DNA of 64,000 nt from DASRJW01 sp964567755 (GTDB lineage: Bacteria; Krumholzibacteriota; Krumholzibacteriia; G020349025): NCBI GenBank assembly GCA_964567755.1, contig CAZMNW010000037.1, forward strand, positions 124,001 through 188,000, in the 5' to 3' direction. Shown piece by piece: positions 51,301 through 58,858 of the stretch. The first letter of the stretch is position 1. Every line of letters starts with the position of its first letter. A program made the position numbers and the translations under genes. Below the pieces are notes generated by a model. It made no database searches and had not been told where the DNA came from. It saw only the letters and a list, made by a program, of their open reading frames with translations.

Positions 51301-53110
51301 GGGTGGCGATTGGGCGCGCGCGGTGGCGACGGGTGCTTCGCCGGCGAGGATCGATGCGGCCTGGCAATCGCGCCTGGTCGAGGAGGATCGCGCGCGGGCA
51401 CGTGCCGACAGCGTGGCGCAGGCGCTGGCCGAGCCCGCGGCCGCGGCGGCGACCATGAGTCGCATGCTGCGGAGCGCCGCCGTGTTCGCGCACCGTCGCG
51501 CCGCCACCGACAGCCTCGCGGCGAACCAGCACCTCGAGCACGCGGTGGAGCTGTACCGTCAGACGCTGGAATTGTTTCCGGGAGCGGACGCCGAACCGAC
51601 GACGTGGCTCTACCTCGGTGAAGCCCTGTACGCGCTCGAGCGTCCAGTGGAAGCGGCCGATGCCTACGAGGCCGCAGCAGCGCATCCCGCTGCCGATAGC
51701 ACGACGCAGACGCAGGCCACGACGTCGATGCTCGCGGCCCTCGACGTGGGTGCCGCGAGCGATGCAGCTCTGCTGCCGCGTTACGAACGAGCGGCCCGAA
51801 GCGTTCTCAGCGCGCGGCCCGGCGACGCGCACGGTCTCGATGCGCTCGAGCGTGTCGGAGCGCTGGCATTCGCCGCCGCGCGCTACGAGCAGGCCGGCGT
51901 CGCGTATGCCGATCTCGCGGCGCAATCGCCGGCGTCGCGCGCGGCCCCGGCGCTCAAAATCGTGGGCGACACCTGGTGGCGCCGGGACGAGCCCGGCAAA
52001 GCGGCCGACGCGTATGCGCGAGCGCTCGTGCCGGCGCGATCGAGCGCCAACGACTCGCTCGCAGGCGTCCTCGAGGTGCTGGTTCCCGGCGCGCTGTTCC
52101 GCGTCGCGACCGAGGCCGAGACGCGCGGCGACACCGAAGCTGCGGCTGCGACATTCGAGCACGTGGCCGCCGAGCATCCCGGCTTCGCATCGACCGATCA
52201 AGCGCTGTATCGCGCCGCGCGTTTGCGCGCGAGTCGGGGCGACACCACCGCCGCGTGCACGAACTACGAGCGTCTGGTAACCACGCTCACACATTCGCCC
52301 TTGCACGCCGATGCGTGGCTCGAGTTGGCGGCGCTGCACGCGGCGCGTGGCGAGCATCGCCCGGCCGCTGCCGCCTATGGACAGTTCGCCACCATCTACG
52401 CGCAACACGCGCAAGCGAATGCGGCGCGGCTCCGCGCCGCCGAGCTGCACACGGCCGCTCGCGACACCGCAGCCGCCGATGCGGCCTACGCGACCTTGCT
52501 CGCCACGCTCGCGCCCGCCACGGCACCCGATACGGCGCTGGTGGCGCAGCTCTGGCTGCGTCGCGCGCGCTTGGCGCCGGTGCAATCGGCAGCGGCGCAC
52601 TACGCGCGGGCACTCGAATGGCAATGGACATTGTCACCCGTCGAGCGTGCCGAGGCGAATTTCCACTGCGCCGAGGCGCTTCGGCCTCGGTACGAGAATG
52701 TGGCGCTCGATGCCCCGCTCGTCGAGTCGCTGGGGCGGAAGAAGGTGGCGCTCGAGGACGTGCTCGCAGCCTATGCGCCCACGTTGCGCGCCAACGTCCA
52801 ACCATGGCACGCGGCAGCATGCCTGCGCGTCGGGGACTGCTTGTCGCATCTCGGCCTGGCTCTCCTCGATAGCCCGCCTCCCGCAGGGCTGCAGGATGCC
52901 GACCTCGAATCCTATTGCCAGGCCCTCGCGCTGCAGGCGGATGCGCTCGAGAGCCGGGCGGTGGACGCTTGGACGGCCGGGCTCGGCGCCGCCCGTGCGA
53001 CCGGTACCGACGACGCGTGGGTGCGTGGTCTGCGCGTCCGGTTGTTCCCCGTGCTGGCGCGTCGTGTGCAGACGTGTGCGGCGCCGCTTTTCGTCCACGC
53101 CGAGGATTGA
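48353..53110 (+). CDS. Giant exported TPR / coiled-coil protein (GltD/GltI-like)
   Basis: 1585 residues from ATG 48353, 4 bases after the previous stop. Signal peptide: STLVCLLALGLPSIVHA. Three parts are visible: N-terminal TPR-like repeats (about 30-340: RPLGAAHVLRALQPLPSG, ARALLLAGQPQRAREAL); a long coiled coil (about 410-660: LLARATQELAVHRLDLARL, LQSRVAALEDAVAVLERGI, AAIDAESRAQLAAAESAW); and many TPR units to the end (SYAEALAAYARLVELYPASPRVADAHFHMG, ALRLGEDYVVLGQIESAFDAYDLA, PDQ-type ends such as FASTDQALYRAARLRASRGDT). Known: very large periplasmic TPR proteins AgmU (GltD) and AgmK (GltI) are scaffolds of the Myxococcus gliding complex. Ala content is extreme, and many small shadows exist on both strands. 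Confidence 0.8.
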   Translation: MRSLRARRAQRSTLVCLLALGLPSIVHADLRAREVDFARRRAALELAAGRPLGAAHVLRALQPLPSGARAEQEAALLLAEAELLAGDTEAAAALLAPLASVPTGFVRAQAAAHLLGLTAARSDSTAIAAAQRFLHEANAYDRGQAEAAAPGYLLAARVLWRAGDADAAQRAIEHARGVARDVGRLLGAETLLANGESMRAASAFHAIGDRSGDDFSRWVADAARLGEARALLLAGQPQRAREALTHVQHDPHARAYAWLFEAQIAYAAGDLAAAATALASADLGAHDPVHAAEAALLAIQVEIDRGRAAAAESLANALVQRLPAQLGLRSDAPLAPELRFDLAAWHASRTRATLDDLEARDVMRRRVRPMSLDDGAATLRFAEPIAADTLAAGLVLLEPYRHEPWPMVAADCRDAARVLSRARAELGMASDHAALARREFGQRQTLLARATQELAVHRLDLARLQRESLALAAALDAYRTALAAQEGAWLAALQSRVAALEDAVAVLERGIERLAARYPDDRSVRTHRETESARSELPAAARWIGRVDSLRAEILPRLAPSVAAVLREREPRNAAAALAALQAQVETLLAGTAELERDLAAIDAESRAQLAAAESAWRDAEDARRQASLALANARMALTTEQAAHMRARQAAYTEAARDLEATAAFAHAMDDTSGSDPDRLARLQHAATLLESLASDLPHALRADETLFRLGVVHVQRASLEHRRSLATFLAAGDAASAVPLPVESYAEALAAYARLVELYPASPRVADAHFHMGFLFGDIGAPEASAEHLQTFLAAAAADDARRGRAALRLGEDYVVLGQIESAFDAYDLAARTGTADTRAMALFELAWCAYELDRYDAGRTALRQLLSPDGKVAVDLQAEGLELLALCFAADHGAADAARELDAWGAPPYALALLRRMAQLFAGRAQYDESIAAWQTILDRDPHHPYAAGATVELVHLVELRHGDAEAHARAATLAPHFAPGGDWARAVATGASPARIDAAWQSRLVEEDRARARADSVAQALAEPAAAAATMSRMLRSAAVFAHRRAATDSLAANQHLEHAVELYRQTLELFPGADAEPTTWLYLGEALYALERPVEAADAYEAAAAHPAADSTTQTQATTSMLAALDVGAASDAALLPRYERAARSVLSARPGDAHGLDALERVGALAFAAARYEQAGVAYADLAAQSPASRAAPALKIVGDTWWRRDEPGKAADAYARALVPARSSANDSLAGVLEVLVPGALFRVATEAETRGDTEAAAATFEHVAAEHPGFASTDQALYRAARLRASRGDTTAACTNYERLVTTLTHSPLHADAWLELAALHAARGEHRPAAAAYGQFATIYAQHAQANAARLRAAELHTAARDTAAADAAYATLLATLAPATAPDTALVAQLWLRRARLAPVQSAAAHYARALEWQWTLSPVERAEANFHCAEALRPRYENVALDAPLVESLGRKKVALEDVLAAYAPTLRANVQPWHAAACLRVGDCLSHLGLALLDSPPPAGLQDADLESYCQALALQADALESRAVDAWTAGLGAARATGTDDAWVRGLRVRLFPVLARRVQTCAAPLFVHAED

Positions 53111-53212
53111 CGCGGAATGCTCCTTGCGAGGGTCCAGGCGTTCAATCGATCGCAGCGCTCGGCTGATGGCTGCAGCGGCCGCTTTGGCCACAACGCGGAG
53201 GAAGTCCACCGC

Positions 53213-54070
53213 ATGAGGAATCGTCGCACAGGGGGCGAGACGCGGCATCGAGGTCGAGTCTGCATGCTGGTCGGCCTGCTCGGGCTGCTGCCGGCGTGCG
53301 GCGCCGGGCGGCGTGACGCGTTGCAGCCGCGAACGCACGATCTCGAGTCGCTGCGTGCCGAGGCTGCCGCGCAACCGGAATCCGCGGCGCCGCATGTGCA
53401 AATGGCGCTCGTGCATCGCCAGCGCGGCGAGCACGACCAGGCGCTCGCGGCGCTGCGTCAGGCGCTCGGACGCCAGCCGCTGCATGTCGCCTCCCTCACC
53501 TTGTCGGCGCAGATCTTCTACGAGTGCGGGCGCAGCGCCGAGGGTTTGCGCTTCTTCGCTTCGCGCCCGTTATCGGAGTGGCCCGAGCCGGTGCGTTGCG
53601 ACATCGCCTTGCTCCTCGCCGACATCGGCGAAACGGACGGCGCGCGTCAGGTGTTGGAGTCGTTGCTCGCGACGAGCGTTGGAGCGGCAGCCAACGCCAA
53701 CTTGGCTTGGTTGGATCTGCTCGCTGGCGACAATGCAGCGGCAGCGACCGAGCTCGAGAACGCGGAGGCTCCCGAAGCACGCAACAATCTCGCGGTGGCG
53801 CTGCTGCGCCAGGGCGAGGTCGAGCGCAGCGAATCGATCCTGCGCGATCTCGTCGCCGCGCACCCGGAGTTCGAGCCGGCGCGGACGAACTTGGCGCTTT
53901 TGCTCCAGCATTGGCATGGAGATGTGCAAGCGGCCGAGGCGGTGGCCAGCGCCACCCAAGCGCCACGTCTTTCCGACGTCGCCGTGCATCAGTTCTTGAA
54001 CGACCTCGTCGAAGACACGACCTCGCCACAACCAGCGAGCGCAGGGGGAAACGATGGCGTGCAAAACTAG
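53213..54070 (+). CDS. TPR lipoprotein (GltE/AglT-like)
   Basis: 285 residues from ATG 53213 behind CGGAGGAAG; the frame is open upstream to 53117 but that leads into no signal peptide. The N-terminus RRGRVCMLVGLLGLLPACG has a clear lipobox (LPAC). TPR repeats follow: LRAEAAAQPESAAPHVQMALVH, EHDQALAALRQALGRQPLHVASL, VRCDIALLLADIGETDGARQVL, NLAWLDLLAGDNAAAATEL, NNLAVALLRQGEVERSESIL. The C-terminal 40 residues are disordered. In size and position (after the giant TPR gene and before a small exported protein) it corresponds to the AglT/GltE lipoprotein of Myxococcus. Overlaps the next gene by 17 bases. Confidence 0.78.
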   Translation: MRNRRTGGETRHRGRVCMLVGLLGLLPACGAGRRDALQPRTHDLESLRAEAAAQPESAAPHVQMALVHRQRGEHDQALAALRQALGRQPLHVASLTLSAQIFYECGRSAEGLRFFASRPLSEWPEPVRCDIALLLADIGETDGARQVLESLLATSVGAAANANLAWLDLLAGDNAAAATELENAEAPEARNNLAVALLRQGEVERSESILRDLVAAHPEFEPARTNLALLLQHWHGDVQAAEAVASATQAPRLSDVAVHQFLNDLVEDTTSPQPASAGGNDGVQN

Positions 54071-54431
54071 CGGTAAGACTGCGTGTGTACTCTGGCTCGC
54101 GCTCGCGGGCATGGTACTGGCTGCACCCGCGCCTGCCTCCCAAAGCGCTGAGACGGCACGAGCCGTCCCGGTGGCCGCCTCCCCAAGCGCGGGAACGGCT
54201 GCCCCGCAGCATCTGCGCGTGGGCGACGTGCGCATCGAAGGCAAAGTGTATTCGCCGCAAGCGCTTTTCATCGTCTCGAGACCTGCGGATCGATTTGACC
54301 ACGCCGTGGTTCCACGATATTTGCAACTCGACGCCTCGGCGAACCTCCTGCCGTATCGGCTGCGACCCGAGATCCTGAACACTCAACGCACCGCGCTTAA
54401 AGGAACCAGCCCGACGAAGGCGCGGCCGTGA
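54054..54431 (+). CDS. Small exported protein (GltF-like position)
   Basis: 125 residues from ATG 54054, with GGGGGAA just upstream, overlapping the TPR lipoprotein gene by 17 bases. Signal peptide: VLWLALAGMVLAAPAPASQ. After a Ala/Pro linker the conserved-looking core is VGDVRIEGKVYSPQALFIVSRPADRFDHAV, followed by VPRYLQLDASANLLPYRL. I recall similar VxIEGxVxxPQAxYIL cores in small proteins next to AgmX/PglI genes in deltaproteobacteria but cannot name a family. Its place between the TPR lipoprotein and the TonB-like gene is that of GltF. Stop overlaps the next GTG by 4 bases. Confidence 0.65.
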   Translation: MACKTSGKTACVLWLALAGMVLAAPAPASQSAETARAVPVAASPSAGTAAPQHLRVGDVRIEGKVYSPQALFIVSRPADRFDHAVVPRYLQLDASANLLPYRLRPEILNTQRTALKGTSPTKARP

Positions 54432-55465
54432 GCCGGACGACGCAGGAGCACGCGAGAATCTCGCGGCAGACGCGCCGAGCGCAGTTCACGAGCTTCCTCG
54501 TGCACGTGGTGTTGCTCACGGTGCTCGCACTGCTCCCACCGGTCCTTCCACAACCGCCGGCATTGATCGAGATCACGTGGACCGACCCTGAGAGTCTCGC
54601 ACCCGCGCCACCACCCGCACCGGAACCCGTGACTCCAGCCCTGTCTGTGGTCACGCCCGTGGCCAAACCACAGCCGCCGGCTGCAAGGCCGGCCACGAAA
54701 CAGGTTGCGCAACCGCCCCGCGTGGCGACGAAGACACCCGAGCGCATCGCCACCCCGCGTGGCTCGCCGGCGGGTACGCCCGGTGCCGGCGGCGCCAGTC
54801 GTCCCGCAGGCGCACCGGGGCCGGTGGCCGGCAAGCGCGGCGAGGAAGCGGGTGCCAGGGTCGCGGCCGAGATTCAAGGCGCAACCTCGAGCGTCGACCA
54901 GTTGCTCGCTTCGCTGCAAAGCACGATTCCCGCGGGTACGGGCAATGGTGGCGGCGCGCCCCGCGGCAATGGCGGCGGCACTGCTGCAGTGGGCGTGTTA
55001 CGGGCGGGATTGCAGGGAGGGCGTGGCACCGAAGCGCTGGCGGGGATCGACAACTTGCTGCAGGGGACGGGTGCCGGGCGTGGCGGTGGCACCGGGCGCG
55101 GCGTCGCCAAGGGTGGCGTCGACGTGGTCGACGACGGTGTCGAGAGCCACGGGGATGGCGCTTCCTCCTCGGGCCGCGACAGTCACAGTCTGATGCAGGT
55201 GGTGGAACGCTACAAAGCGGGTGTCAAGTTCTGCTACGACAACACGCTCAAGAGGACTCCCGGTCTCGCCGGCAAGCTGACTCTGCAAATGGACATCGCA
55301 CCGTCCGGAGAAGTGCATGGCCTCGTCGTCGTGCACGACGGTCTCGGCGACGCCTCGTTGCAGCGCTGCATTCTGACCCAGGTCGGATCCTGGCGCTTCC
55401 CGGCCATCGAAGCCGGCACCGTGCGCTTCACTTTGCCGCTCGTCTTCAGCCCGCCCGGCACCTGA
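54428..55465 (+). CDS. TonB-like protein with AgmX/PglI C-terminal domain (GltG-like)
   Basis: 345 residues from GTG 54428 (GTGA overlap). One membrane helix near the N-terminus (FLVHVVLLTVLALLPPV, about 22-38), then ITWTDPE and a Pro-, Ala- and Gly-rich periplasmic linker of about 200 residues with Gly-rich tracts (GGGTGRGVAKGG). The last 90 residues are the AgmX/PglI domain: VVERYKAGVKFCYDNTLKRTPGL, GKLTLQMDIAPSGEVHGLVV, CILTQVGSWRFPAIEAGTV, with the conserved pair C269 and C314. Known: such proteins act like TonB, transmitting ExbB/TolQ-type motor force to envelope partners; in Myxococcus they are GltG and GltJ. No ExbB/ExbD genes are in the window. Ends one base short of the convergent apbE stop. 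Confidence 0.83.
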   Translation: MSRTTQEHARISRQTRRAQFTSFLVHVVLLTVLALLPPVLPQPPALIEITWTDPESLAPAPPPAPEPVTPALSVVTPVAKPQPPAARPATKQVAQPPRVATKTPERIATPRGSPAGTPGAGGASRPAGAPGPVAGKRGEEAGARVAAEIQGATSSVDQLLASLQSTIPAGTGNGGGAPRGNGGGTAAVGVLRAGLQGGRGTEALAGIDNLLQGTGAGRGGGTGRGVAKGGVDVVDDGVESHGDGASSSGRDSHSLMQVVERYKAGVKFCYDNTLKRTPGLAGKLTLQMDIAPSGEVHGLVVVHDGLGDASLQRCILTQVGSWRFPAIEAGTVRFTLPLVFSPPGT

Positions 55466-55466
55466 T

Positions 55467-56465
55467 TCATCGCGCCGCGCCGGGATCCAGCGTCAGCAGG
55501 CTGTCGAGGCCCGCGCTCGCATGGCGCTCGAGCTCTCCCGTGGGTGTCACGGTCACGAACAGCGCCTGCAGATGCGGTCGCGCACGCACGAAGGCGAGCC
55601 CGCGTTCGACGCCGAGAACGAACAGCGCGGTGGCATAGCAATCGGCGGCAATGGGATCGTCGGCGAAGGCACTGACGCTTGCGGTGCCTCGCGCCGGGGC
55701 ACCTGTCACCGGATCGAAAATGTGGTGATAGCGGACACCGCTCTCGATGAAGCTCTGCTCGTAGTCCCCCGAAGTGGTGACGGCGCGCCAGCGCATCGGC
55801 ACAGTCACGAGTAGTGTGTCCGGCCGGCGCGGATGCTGGACACCGATTCGCCACGGCCCACCGCCCGCACGCTCACCTCCGACCACGATGTCTCCACTCA
55901 GGTTGACGAGGAAGTGCGCGATGCCGCGTGCGCGCAGTGTCTCGGCGACGCAGGCGGCGGCGAAACCCTGGGCGATGCCGCCGAGATCGATGCGCGCCTG
56001 ATCGTCGCGCCATTGCAGGGTGCCATCCGGTTGCAAGGCATAGACCTCGCAACCGACGTGACCGAGCAACGCGCGCAACGCCAACGAATCGGGCACGTGC
56101 GGGGTGGCCTCGTCACCGAAGCCCCACAGCCGTTTCACCGGACCCAGGCTGACGTCGAATGCGCCGCCTGTTTCACGACACACTTCCTGGGCACGTGCCA
56201 GGAGCAGGCGTGTCTCCGGTGCCAGTGACTGCGTTCGTCTGTCGTTCAAACGCCCGACATTGCTCGCCGGGCGGTAGTCGGAAAGCAGCGAGTCGAGGCG
56301 CTCGATCTCGCGGCGCGCCGCCGCGAGGGCGCTCTGCGCGCGGAGCTCGGAGGCGCAGAGAACGGTGATTTCCGCCGCTGCGCCCATGGCGATGAATGCT
56401 TCGTCGTAGCGCTGCGGGCCGCGATCGCAGCCGGTGCCGAGCATCGCCAGGCAGACGAGCGCCAC
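55467..56465 (-). CDS. apbE: FAD:protein FMN transferase ApbE
   Basis: 332 residues from GTG 56465. ApbE attaches FMN covalently to Ser/Thr of exported redox proteins, using Mg and FAD. Motifs: FDVSLGPVKRLWGF (FAD and metal site), ARIDLGGIAQGFAAACVAETLRA, HFLVNLSGDIVVGGERAGGGPW, TTSGDYEQSF, and YHHIFDPVTGAPARGTASV. The N-terminus is short (MALVCLAMLGTGC, a lipoprotein-type signal). An upstream CTG at 56486, overlapping the previous stop as CTGA, would add LRRRGPH, giving the positive n-region that the GTG form lacks. Second gene of an operon with the winged-helix gene. Its known target families are not obvious here; DUF4266 at 42522 is the best candidate partner. Confidence 0.93.
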   Translation of the reverse strand: MALVCLAMLGTGCDRGPQRYDEAFIAMGAAAEITVLCASELRAQSALAAARREIERLDSLLSDYRPASNVGRLNDRRTQSLAPETRLLLARAQEVCRETGGAFDVSLGPVKRLWGFGDEATPHVPDSLALRALLGHVGCEVYALQPDGTLQWRDDQARIDLGGIAQGFAAACVAETLRARGIAHFLVNLSGDIVVGGERAGGGPWRIGVQHPRRPDTLLVTVPMRWRAVTTSGDYEQSFIESGVRYHHIFDPVTGAPARGTASVSAFADDPIAADCYATALFVLGVERGLAFVRARPHLQALFVTVTPTGELERHASAGLDSLLTLDPGAAR

Positions 56466-56482
56466 GTGGGGGCCGCGGCGCC

Positions 56483-56929
56483 TCAGCGTGGATTCTCCGG
56501 CTCGTCCCCGAACGGATCGCGCCGCGGCGACTTGAACTTGCTCAACTCGTCGTCGAGGTTGTCGAAACGCTGGCGCTGGCGTTGGCCGCGCTCGTCGGCC
56601 TCGAACAGGCCCTGCAACTTCTTTTGTTTTTCTTCGAACTGCTTGTGGAACGCGTCCACCTCGTCCTTGAATCCGGGACCTTGGTCTTCGGCAGGCAGGG
56701 TCTCGATCCGACTTTCGTCGCGCACTTCGACACGCTGATCGAAGGCGCTCTTGATGGCATGGACGACGCCGGCTGCGTCCAAGCCACGCACCAAATGTCC
56801 GGTGTATTCCTTGGAGAAACGCAGCAGTGCGGCAATCTCATCCACGGTGGGTGGGCGTTGCTCGAGGTGCTGCAGGACACGGATGGCGCCGACGACGAGT
56901 TGGGCTTGGGGCTGTGAGGGCTGCTGCAC
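56483..56929 (-). CDS. Winged-helix DNA-binding protein with coiled-coil tail
   Basis: 148 residues from GTG 56929, with GGAGG 6 bases upstream; the frame is open to 57262 but that part is not protein-like. N-terminal winged helix: LVVGAIRVLQHLEQRPPTVDEIAALLRFSKEY cut at about 8-40, then TGHLVRGLDAAGVVHAIKSAF. DQRVEVRDESRIETLP is the wing. The C-terminal 70 residues form a charged coiled coil (DAFHKQFEEKQKKLQGLFEAD). I recall short proteins of this build in deltaproteobacteria, function unknown. As the first gene of an operon with apbE and with its own promoter, it may regulate apbE or the flavinylation targets. Confidence 0.7.
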   Translation of the reverse strand: MQQPSQPQAQLVVGAIRVLQHLEQRPPTVDEIAALLRFSKEYTGHLVRGLDAAGVVHAIKSAFDQRVEVRDESRIETLPAEDQGPGFKDEVDAFHKQFEEKQKKLQGLFEADERGQRQRQRFDNLDDELSKFKSPRRDPFGDEPENPR

Positions 56930-56962
56930 GAGACACCTCCGCAGGGCATCCGACCGCAGCGC

Positions 56963-56991
56963 ATTGTACAAATGTGGGTGCCGACTGCAAA
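56963..56991 (-). promoter_or_regulatory. Sigma-70-like promoter of the winged-helix/apbE operon
   Basis: On the minus strand TTTGCA (56991-56986) and TACAAT (56968-56963) are 17 bases apart, 4/6 and 5/6 matches to TTGACA and TATAAT. The -10 box ends 34 bases before the GTG at 56929. Confidence 0.55.
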
Positions 56992-57182
56992 GGGCCCCCT
57001 GGTGCCAAGCGTCGGGCCGATCCCGGCACGCACAGGAACGACGAGGCATGGGCGACCGTGCACCGCAACGGCCAGACGCAGCCGACGCCGGGAACCGCAG
57101 CCGGGCCGCGCCTTGCGGCTGTGGTATTTGGCGCAGACGGGCGCGGAAGAGAGCGCCTAGGCGCGCCGAAACAGCCTTCGCT

Positions 57183-57211
57183 TTCAGGCGCCATCGCGGC
57201 AGGTTTATAAT
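57183..57211 (+). promoter_or_regulatory. Sigma-70-like promoter of the NtrC-type regulator gene
   Basis: A perfect TATAAT at 57206-57211 stands out in GC-rich DNA. At 17 bases upstream lies TTCAGG (57183-57188), only a 3/6 match to TTGACA. The gene starts 75 bases downstream at GTG 57286. Confidence 0.55.
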
Positions 57212-57285
57212 CGAACCACGTCGCTCTCCACGAGCGGCCGCGCATGGATGCGCGATCGACACCAGACGCGTGATCAGGAGGATCC

Positions 57286-58740
<1,455 letters not shown>

Positions 58741-58858
58741 GGCGCCCTTGCGCCACCTCCACGCAGGCCCTACCATCGAGTCATTCGACCTCGAGGTGCT
58801 CGGCCTCTGCCCCTTCTGCGCCGACCCCGTGGCGTTCCAGGGGGCGCGACCCGACGAC

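Larger units (their letters stand above)
56930..57285. other. Divergent intergenic region
   Basis: 356 bases between the minus-strand winged-helix/apbE operon and the plus-strand NtrC-type gene. No open frame in it looks coding. It holds two outward-facing sigma-70-like promoters (56963-56991 minus and 57183-57211 plus, annotated separately) about 190 bases apart, leaving room for operators. I saw no sigma-54 -24/-12 box. Confidence 0.6.

Noticed and set aside
50168..52624. Minus-strand open frame of 818 codons
   Set aside because: Antisense to the TPR protein; Arg/Gly-rich shadow.
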